A DNA stretch of 64,000 nt. Source: Vulcanimicrobiota bacterium. GTDB lineage: Bacteria; Vulcanimicrobiota; Vulcanimicrobiia; Vulcanimicrobiales; Vulcanimicrobiaceae. The stretch's first letter is position 1; each line of letters opens with the position of its first letter. The position numbers and the translations under genes were made by a program. The notes below the pieces were generated by a model. That model did no database searches and was not told the origin of the DNA. It worked only from the letters and a program-made list of their open reading frames with translations. Below are positions 58,142-64,000 of this stretch, piece after piece. Location: positions 100,548 through 164,547 of the forward strand of contig PLWS01000004.1 in the NCBI GenBank assembly GCA_003151115.1, read 5' to 3'.

Positions 58142-59485
58142 CTACGCAGTCGGAATGCAGAGTATTATTGTTGTGCCGTGGCCGGGACTGCTTTCGGTTT
58201 CAATCGAACCGCCGGCGCGTTCGACCGCGCGTTTAGCGATCGCCAAGCCCAAGCCCGAGCCTTCGATCTCGCCGCGTGCACTGCCGCGATAAAAACGGTC
58301 GAAGGCGTGCGCGATATCGGCTGAATCCATGCCGGGCCCTGAATCTTTCACGCTAATGCAGGCGGTTCCGTCGCGCTGCGTTGTGCTGACGTTCACTGGC
58401 GACTGTGGAGCATATTTTAGTGCGTTGTCGATCACGTTTTTGATCGCTTCGTACATCTCGCCTTCATCGACGTTGACCATGGCGCGATCGGTGGCGCTCA
58501 CGATGATGCGGCCGCCTGCCAGCGGCGACAAGCTCTGCACTGCGCGCGCAACCGTGGCTGAAATATCGACCGCTGCGAGTTTCTGCGGCGCGCCGGGGCG
58601 GTCGAGCTTGGCCAGGTAGATCAGCTTTTCGATGAGGGCGCGCATGTGACGGCTTTCATCGAGCATAGTTTCATAAATCTGCGTGGTTCCGGCAGCGTCG
58701 CTGACCACGCCCTGCCGCAGCACGTCGAGATATCCCATGACGATGGTCAGCGGCGTGCGCAGCTCGTGGCCGGCGTCGGCGATGAATTGGCGCATCTGGG
58801 CGTCGCTTTGCTTGCGTTCGGCGGTTGCGGCCGTCAGGCGCTTCGCGACGTCGTTATAGGCGGTAGTCAGCTCGCGAAAATCCGTCGAGTTCCCCAGGAG
58901 TGTTTCGGGAGTGAAGTCGCCTTCGGCGATACGACGCAGGGATTTCGTGACTTCGGCGAGCGGTCCGACGGCGCGCGCGCTGATGCGCCGGCCAATCAGC
59001 CACGCAGCCAGAATTGCGAGCAGACCGACGGGGAGCATGATCGACCAATACCAGAGCAGCAGGTTGCTGAAGCGATCGAGGTCGGGTTCGATGAACACCA
59101 TCCCGTCGGCGACCGGTACACGGGCGCGCGGAAGTCCGATCAGCGATCCGAAGGCGCGGCTTACATCTTCGCCGGCGGACTGACGCGGCGGAGGTTCGTT
59201 GGCGGCAAGCAGATGCCGCTGCGAATCGAAGATCGCCACGCGGAAGCGGCCGCGTCCAACGTCGCGCGCGATTGCCGGCGCCGCTTTCGCAAGCGTTTCG
59301 TGGCGCCGCTGCGACGCGGTTACTTCCTCGGATGCTCTTTGTGCAGCGTTGGAGATCGAATCGCCTAAGCTTCTCGTGTATAGGAAGAAGGCCATAGCCG
59401 TTGAGGCAGCGGCGACGGCGAGAATGAGGGCAATCGCAAGCAACACGTACCCGCGCGTTAGGCGAGCACGAAAACCGCTAAACAT
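58142..59485 (-). CDS. Sensor histidine kinase
   Basis: 447 residues. Two membrane helices bracket a periplasmic sensor (about 35-165), then HAMP, HisKA with ADAGHELRTPLT (phospho-His near 239) and HATPase (DNALKYAP, DSGPGM, GSGLGLAIAK). The partner response regulator lies upstream on the same strand, but 258 bp of repeats separate the two. With the MacAB-type genes it likely senses envelope or antibiotic stress. Confidence 0.95.
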   Translation of the reverse strand: MFSGFRARLTRGYVLLAIALILAVAAASTAMAFFLYTRSLGDSISNAAQRASEEVTASQRRHETLAKAAPAIARDVGRGRFRVAIFDSQRHLLAANEPPPRQSAGEDVSRAFGSLIGLPRARVPVADGMVFIEPDLDRFSNLLLWYWSIMLPVGLLAILAAWLIGRRISARAVGPLAEVTKSLRRIAEGDFTPETLLGNSTDFRELTTAYNDVAKRLTAATAERKQSDAQMRQFIADAGHELRTPLTIVMGYLDVLRQGVVSDAAGTTQIYETMLDESRHMRALIEKLIYLAKLDRPGAPQKLAAVDISATVARAVQSLSPLAGGRIIVSATDRAMVNVDEGEMYEAIKNVIDNALKYAPQSPVNVSTTQRDGTACISVKDSGPGMDSADIAHAFDRFYRGSARGEIEGSGLGLAIAKRAVERAGGSIETESSPGHGTTIILCIPTA

Positions 59486-59495
59486 TAGTGCGTTT

Positions 59496-59755
59496 CATGC
59501 GGGCCTCGGCTCGCTACGCTCGCTCGGCCGTGGTTCGACTAGGGCGTTCGCAACGCGAACGCCGCTCACCATGACACCATTAAAGCGTTCTGCCGCGCCG
59601 TAGCGCGGCTTGACGATGACACCATTAAAGCGTTCTGCCGCGCCCTAGCGCGGCTTGACCACACGCGCCCCTCGGCATGTGCGCCTTCGGCGCGCTGCTC
59701 GGGGTCCTTCGACTGCGCGTTTCGCCAAGGGCGAAACGCTCGCTCAGGATGACAA
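59496..59755 (+). repeat. Largest modular repeat cluster, between response regulator and kinase genes
   Basis: Includes GGTTCGACTAGG with hairpin GGCGTTCGC-AAC-GCGAACGCC and a CTCACCATGACA tail, two GCGTTCTGCCGCGCC modules, a CCCCTCGGCATGTGCGCC module, and GGTCCTTCGAC with hairpin GCGTTTCGCC-AAG-GGCGAAACGC and tail CTCAGGATGACA that also provides the regulator's stop codon. Confidence 0.87.
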
Positions 59756-60439
59756 CTCATCGCGTAGCGTGTAGCCCGCGCCGCGAACCGTCTGAATCAG
59801 GTGCTTCTCAAAACCTTCGTCTACTTTCGTGCGCAGATAAGAGATATAGCGCTCGACCGCAGCGTCGGTCACGTCGCTTTCGTCGCCCCACACGAGTTCG
59901 ATCAAATCCTCGCGCGTGAAGACGCGCTTGGGGCGTCGAAGCAGCGTGGTTAACAGTTTGTATTCCAAAGGCGAGAGATCGAGGCGGCGGCCGTCGCGGC
60001 TTACTTCGTGCGTGGTGAGATCGACATTGAGGCCGTCGTAGTGAAGGGTCTCGGGGTGTTCGATGTGAGGACGCCGCAGCTTGGCTTCGATGTGCGCGAT
60101 CAGTTCGGAGATCTCAAAAGGTTTGCTCAAATAATCGTCGGCGCCGTGGCCGAGCCCCTCGACTTTGTCTTCCAATTCGCCCTTGGCGCTGAGCATGACA
60201 ACGGGCGCTTCGGTGATGCGGCGCAGCATCGGCAAGAGCGTGATGCCGTCGATCTTTGGCATCATGACGTCGAGAACGATGATGTCGGGCGGCCATTCGC
60301 GCACGAGCGCGAGCGCGGCTTGCCCGTCGGCCGCGCTGCGTACATCGAATCCGTGATGACCTAAGCTCAACTCGAGCAGTTCGCGAATGCGGCGTTCGTC
60401 GTCGACGACGGCGACGCGCGCATGTGTGGGCGTCGTCAT
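59744..60439 (-). CDS. OmpR/PhoB-family response regulator
   Basis: 231 residues. Receiver domain with VVDDE, phosphoacceptor Asp57 (IIVLDVMMPKIDG) and Lys in YLSKPF; C-terminal winged helix (LSPLEYKLLTTLLRRPKRVF; TVRGAGYTLRDE). ATG overlaps the permease stop (ATGA), so it is translated with the exporter genes it probably controls. The last two codons and TGA come from a repeat tail. Confidence 0.95.
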   Translation of the reverse strand: MTTPTHARVAVVDDERRIRELLELSLGHHGFDVRSAADGQAALALVREWPPDIIVLDVMMPKIDGITLLPMLRRITEAPVVMLSAKGELEDKVEGLGHGADDYLSKPFEISELIAHIEAKLRRPHIEHPETLHYDGLNVDLTTHEVSRDGRRLDLSPLEYKLLTTLLRRPKRVFTREDLIELVWGDESDVTDAAVERYISYLRTKVDEGFEKHLIQTVRGAGYTLRDELSS

Positions 60440-61653
60440 TCGAAGCGCAACGCTTCAATCGGCCGCAGCTGCGCGGCTTTGCGGGCCGGATAGTATCCGA
60501 AGAAAATGCCGACCAGTGCCGAGAAGAAGACCGAGAAGAATACGCCGTAGACGGAGACCGCCATCGGCCATTTCGCGATCAGTGCGATCAACAGCGTCAC
60601 GAAAATGCCGACGCAAACGCCGAGCACGCCGCCGACCGTCGAAAGCATAATGGACTCGGCTAGGAACTGACGCAGGATCGTCGCGCCGCGCGCGCCGACC
60701 GACATGCGCAATCCGATTTCGCGCGTGCGCTCGGTGACCGAGACCAGCATGATGTTCATGATGCCGATGCCTCCGACGACAAGCGAGACCGCCGCCACGC
60801 CGGCTAAGAGAAACTCGAGAACCGCACCGGTTGAGGAAGCCGCACTGGCGATATCTTGCAGATTGCGCACGGTGAAATCATCCTGCTGCGGCGGCACGAT
60901 GTGGTGACGCTGTTCCAAGAGCGTGGTGATCGCGGTTTGCGCCGGTTGGACGCTGTCGGGGCCGGCGGCCGAAACCATCAGCGTGCTGACCGTCGTGGAG
61001 CCCGTCAAGCGCTGCATCGCGGAAGTATAAGGGATGAGAATGGTGTCATCCTGGTCTTGTCCGGTGCCGCTTTGCCCCATGGCCTTGAGCGTGCCGACCA
61101 CGGTGAACGGCACGCCCTTGGCGATAATCGTTTGGCCTATCGGCGAGCTGCCGTCGGGAAAGAGATTTTGCACGACTGTCTGCCCAAGTACCGCGACTTT
61201 ATTTGCGGAATAGACATCGTTCTGCGAAAAGAATTGACCTGAAACGATCGACCAGTTGCGGATGAACGTGTAGGTCGGCGCGACCCCGGTAATCGTAGTC
61301 TGCCAGTTGTTGCCGCCGGCAACGACTTGCGAACGCACGGTGACCGACGGCGAAACCGCTGCAACGCCGGGAAGTTTGGCGATCGCGATGCCGTCATCGG
61401 GAGTGAGCGTTGAAGCGCCGCCCGCGCCGGTGCGCGCACCGCCTTGCGTAACGCTGCCGGGCATGACGACGATGAGGTTACTGCCTAGGCCCTCGATCTG
61501 CTTTTGAACCGAGTCGCGGGCGCCCGAACCAATGGCGACCGTAATGATCACGGCGGCGACGCCGATGATCACGCCGAGCATTGTGAGTAAGGAACGCGCG
61601 CGATTGCGCAGTAGCGCGTCGAGCGCGATGCGAAAGGTGGCTTTGAAACTCAT
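60436..61653 (-). CDS. MacB-type ABC transporter permease
   Basis: 405 residues. One N-terminal helix, a large periplasmic MacB_PCD domain (about 45-260), then three C-terminal FtsX helices with VGGIGIMNIMLVSVTERTRE and IGLRMSVGARGATI, the family hallmark. ATPase domain is encoded separately by the upstream gene. Four-base overlaps on both sides. Part of a tripartite-like exporter of antibiotics, lipoproteins or peptides. Confidence 0.95.
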   Translation of the reverse strand: MSFKATFRIALDALLRNRARSLLTMLGVIIGVAAVIITVAIGSGARDSVQKQIEGLGSNLIVVMPGSVTQGGARTGAGGASTLTPDDGIAIAKLPGVAAVSPSVTVRSQVVAGGNNWQTTITGVAPTYTFIRNWSIVSGQFFSQNDVYSANKVAVLGQTVVQNLFPDGSSPIGQTIIAKGVPFTVVGTLKAMGQSGTGQDQDDTILIPYTSAMQRLTGSTTVSTLMVSAAGPDSVQPAQTAITTLLEQRHHIVPPQQDDFTVRNLQDIASAASSTGAVLEFLLAGVAAVSLVVGGIGIMNIMLVSVTERTREIGLRMSVGARGATILRQFLAESIMLSTVGGVLGVCVGIFVTLLIALIAKWPMAVSVYGVFFSVFFSALVGIFFGYYPARKAAQLRPIEALRFE

Positions 61654-62357
61654 GCGGCAACCTTTTCATCTTGCAGGCGATCGGAGATAACGTGTCCGTC
61701 GCGAAACGTGATGACGCGTTTAGCGTAGGCGGCGACGTCCGGTTCGTGCGTGACGAGAAGAATCGTAATCCCCTGCTCTTTGTTCAAGTGCGTGAAGAGT
61801 TCCATGACTTCTTTTGAAGATTTTGTATCCAGCGCGCCGGTGGGTTCGTCGGCCAGAATGAGGCCGGGATTATTGACCAGCGATCGCGCAATCGCGACGC
61901 GCTGCTGTTGACCGCCCGACATTTGGTTGGGCGCGTGATCGCGCAGCGAATCCACGCCGACGATCGCAAGTTTTTCAAGCGCGATGCGGTGCCGATCGGC
62001 TTCGGGCACGCCCGAGTAAATCATCGGCAGCTCGGCGTTTTCAAGTGCGGTGGTGCGCGAGAGCAAATTGTAAGACTGGAAGACGAAGCCCAGCCGGCGG
62101 CTGCGGATGTCGGCGCGTTCGTCGGCACTCAACGTGGAGACGTCGCTGCCTTCGAACCGGTAGATTCCGGACGTCGGCTCGTCGAGCAGTCCAACGATAT
62201 GCATGAAGGTTGATTTTCCCGAGCCCGACGGACCCATGACGGCCACGAACTCGCCGCTATTGATCTTCAGATCGACTCCGCCGAGGGCGGCGACCCGCCC
62301 GCCCCCGCCGAGATCGTAGATCTTTTGCAGATCTTTGGTGTAGACGACCGGTTCCAT
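61650..62357 (-). CDS. MacB/LolD-type ABC transporter ATPase
   Basis: 235 residues. Walker A GPSGSGKST, signature MSGGQQQRVAIARSL, Walker B LILADEPTGALD and switch His in LLVTHEPDV. Energises the permease encoded just downstream. Start overlaps the adaptor gene by one base (TAATG). Confidence 0.96.
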   Translation of the reverse strand: MEPVVYTKDLQKIYDLGGGGRVAALGGVDLKINSGEFVAVMGPSGSGKSTFMHIVGLLDEPTSGIYRFEGSDVSTLSADERADIRSRRLGFVFQSYNLLSRTTALENAELPMIYSGVPEADRHRIALEKLAIVGVDSLRDHAPNQMSGGQQQRVAIARSLVNNPGLILADEPTGALDTKSSKEVMELFTHLNKEQGITILLVTHEPDVAAYAKRVITFRDGHVISDRLQDEKVAA

Positions 62358-63985
62358 TAGTGCACGATTCTTCCGAGGCCGCCGGCGCCGCCGCCACCGA
62401 TGGCGCTGCGCGTGGAACCCGGTGCGCCTGCGGTGCGTGTGGACGCGGTGGTTGCGCTACCGCTGCTGACGATGACGTTGTCGGTTGTGCCGAGCGTTCC
62501 GCGCAACGGCGTGACCGCTGCTTGCGTACCGCTTACCAGCAATACCGTGACCGGCACCAGTTGCGGCTTGCCGCCCTGTTGGACGAAGATCACGCCGCGG
62601 CTGCCCGAGCCGGTTGCGGTTGCGACGCCGCTTCCGAGTTGGCCCCACGGCGATGCGCTGTTGGTTGTGCGTTTGTGGGTGGACGTGCCGCCGGCAGGTT
62701 TCCAACTGAGCGCCGCGGCCGGTACAACTAACGCGTTCTTTACTGTTTTCACGTTGACCGTGGCGTTGGCGGTCATGCCGGGCAAGAGTTTTCCGGCCGG
62801 ATTGTCCACGAGCGTGATCACGGTGTAGGTGACGACGTTGTTTACCGTGGTCGGCGCTTCGCGAACTTGCGATACGGTGCCGTTAAAGGTTTGGTTCGGA
62901 TAGGCCAGGACGCTGAAGTTGACGCGGTCGCCGGGTTTGACGTTGCCGATATCTGGCTCGCCCACGGCGATGTCGACTTCCATCTTATTGAGGTTCTGCG
63001 CGATGCTGAAGAGGGTTGGCGACGACAAGCTGGCGGCGACGGTTTCGCCGACGCTGACGTCGCGGGCGATGACGGTTCCATCGACGGGTGAGGTGATGAC
63101 CGAACGCTGCAGGTTTAATTGGTCTTGCTGCACGATCGCATTTGCGGCTTGAGCCGCAGCGGCAGCGGCAGCGGCGCTATCCTGCGAACCGGCAGCGGTC
63201 GAATAACTTTGCGTGCTTTGCGCGGCACTTGCCTGCGACTGGCTTGCGCTGGCGGCCGCTTGTGCGCGTGCCTGCGTGACGGCAGCTTGCGCCGATTGCA
63301 CGGCGCTCTGCGCGCCGATCAAGTTCGATTTATCGGCATCGGCTTGGCTCTGCGCGATGTATCCTTGCGAAAGCAACGCGTTGTCGCGGTTGACCGTCGC
63401 CTGCGCTAACTCGTAGGCGCTCTGCGCTTTTGCAACGTTGGCTTGCGCGGTTGCGATGCCGGCGACGGCCGCTTGCGCGTTGGCAGCCTGCGCTTGGCTC
63501 GTGGCCTGCGACACGGTTATCGCGGATTGCTGGCCCGTCGCGTTATTGGAAGCGGCGCCGGCTTGTGCTTGCGCTTCCGCGAGCTGCGCTTGCGCCTGGC
63601 TGAGCTGCGCCTGCAGCTGACTGGAATCTAAGCGAGCGAGAATTTGACCCTTGCGCACGTGGCTGTTGAAATCAACATAGACCTGCGAAATGGTGCCCGA
63701 GACTTGCGTGCCGACGTTGATGGTATTTTGCGGGTTGACCGTGCCCGAGGCCGTGATCGTCTGCGACAGATCTTGTCGCACGACGGGCGCGGTTTGATAC
63801 GCGGCGTTTGCGCTCGAACGCGCGATGACCAGCGAGCTCGCGACGATTGCGGCAATCAAGCCGAGGGCGACGAACGCTGCGATCCACCGCTGCTTGCGAG
63901 TTGTGCTTCGCAGAATGGCGATGAGCGGAAAGGGGCGGGCGCCGCCGAGCGGCACACCGATTTCAGGCAAAAGTCTTCCAAACAT
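62357..63985 (-). CDS. MacA/HlyD-type periplasmic adaptor
   Basis: 542 residues. N-terminal membrane anchor (about 35-55), TASGTVNPQNTINVGTQVSG lipoyl half, a long Ala/Gln-rich alpha-hairpin (about 120-285, longer than in typical MacA), second lipoyl half SPVDGTVIARDVSVGE, beta-barrel and a Gly/Ser-rich tail. Bridges the ABC permease to an outer-membrane exit, whose gene is not in the window. TACGAT lies 6 nt upstream of the ATG, so this is probably the operon's leaderless start. Confidence 0.93.
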   Translation of the reverse strand: MFGRLLPEIGVPLGGARPFPLIAILRSTTRKQRWIAAFVALGLIAAIVASSLVIARSSANAAYQTAPVVRQDLSQTITASGTVNPQNTINVGTQVSGTISQVYVDFNSHVRKGQILARLDSSQLQAQLSQAQAQLAEAQAQAGAASNNATGQQSAITVSQATSQAQAANAQAAVAGIATAQANVAKAQSAYELAQATVNRDNALLSQGYIAQSQADADKSNLIGAQSAVQSAQAAVTQARAQAAASASQSQASAAQSTQSYSTAAGSQDSAAAAAAAAQAANAIVQQDQLNLQRSVITSPVDGTVIARDVSVGETVAASLSSPTLFSIAQNLNKMEVDIAVGEPDIGNVKPGDRVNFSVLAYPNQTFNGTVSQVREAPTTVNNVVTYTVITLVDNPAGKLLPGMTANATVNVKTVKNALVVPAAALSWKPAGGTSTHKRTTNSASPWGQLGSGVATATGSGSRGVIFVQQGGKPQLVPVTVLLVSGTQAAVTPLRGTLGTTDNVIVSSGSATTASTRTAGAPGSTRSAIGGGGAGGLGRIVH

Positions 63986-63991
63986 GGGCCT

Positions 63992-63997
63992 ATCGTA
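63992..63997 (-). promoter_or_regulatory. -10-like hexamer of the exporter operon
   Basis: TACGAT on the minus strand, 6 nt before the adaptor ATG (63985). The -35 region lies beyond the window edge. Confidence 0.45.
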
Positions 63998-64000
63998 GCG

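Overview
High-GC (about 60%) bacterial chromosome from a diderm organism. Evidence for an outer membrane is a fimbrial usher, many lipoproteins and MacA-type adaptors. Gene content is not that of a familiar model phylum. A deep-branching, mostly uncultured lineage such as Eremiobacterota (WPS-2) or Vulcanimicrobiota would fit, but that is a guess from gene style only. No phage, plasmid, rRNA or CRISPR features were seen.

Layout. 1-7.2 kb: end of a secreted glycosidase-like gene, panB, two serpin paralogues flanking a Uma2-type nuclease gene, and a 741-aa lipoprotein with a glycosidase-like domain. 7.3-11.5 kb: pepA, purM and a GNAT-PurN fusion. 12-22.8 kb: arginine biosynthesis. argB, a small secreted protein and an aldo/keto reductase run leftward; argF, argR-argG-argH-argC, argJ, argD and a PEP-mutase/isocitrate-lyase-family gene run rightward. 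The argB/argF divergent region carries tandem ARG-box-like palindromes, and argR lies inside the cluster. 23-31.6 kb: a leftward chain tsaD > lipoprotein > oligopeptide-binding lipoprotein > CPBP protease coupled by ATGA overlaps; a rightward chain HicB-like > lipoprotein > 33-aa membrane peptide > His-rich NicO-like metal transporter; a kinase-less sensor-like membrane protein; a Fic protein with a small upstream ORF. 31.7-47.6 kb: secreted and envelope proteins, namely a trypsin-Sel1 protein, an 841-aa exported protein, a PBP4-like carboxypeptidase, a sortilin-like propeller coupled to a prolyl oligopeptidase, and a chaperone-usher pair with no obvious pilin. 48-55.3 kb: an accessory stretch with three toxin-antitoxin modules (HigBA-like, MNT/HEPN, VapBC) and broken genes. 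55-64 kb: repeat-rich exported proteins, a cytochrome b561-like protein, and a leftward MacA-ATPase-MacB-type permease-response regulator-histidine kinase operon.

Two features cut across the window. First, at least 19 intergenic sites carry one modular repeat family with a TTCGAC head, an optional hairpin and a tail of CTCAGGATGACA or CTCACCATGACA. Every copy I found points the same way regardless of neighbouring genes. The hairpin sequence changes from copy to copy but stays self-complementary, and the repeats supply start codons, stop codons and terminal peptides to several genes. Second, many start codons sit 6-7 nt after a TANNNT -10-like hexamer and have no Shine-Dalgarno sequence, which suggests widespread leaderless transcription.
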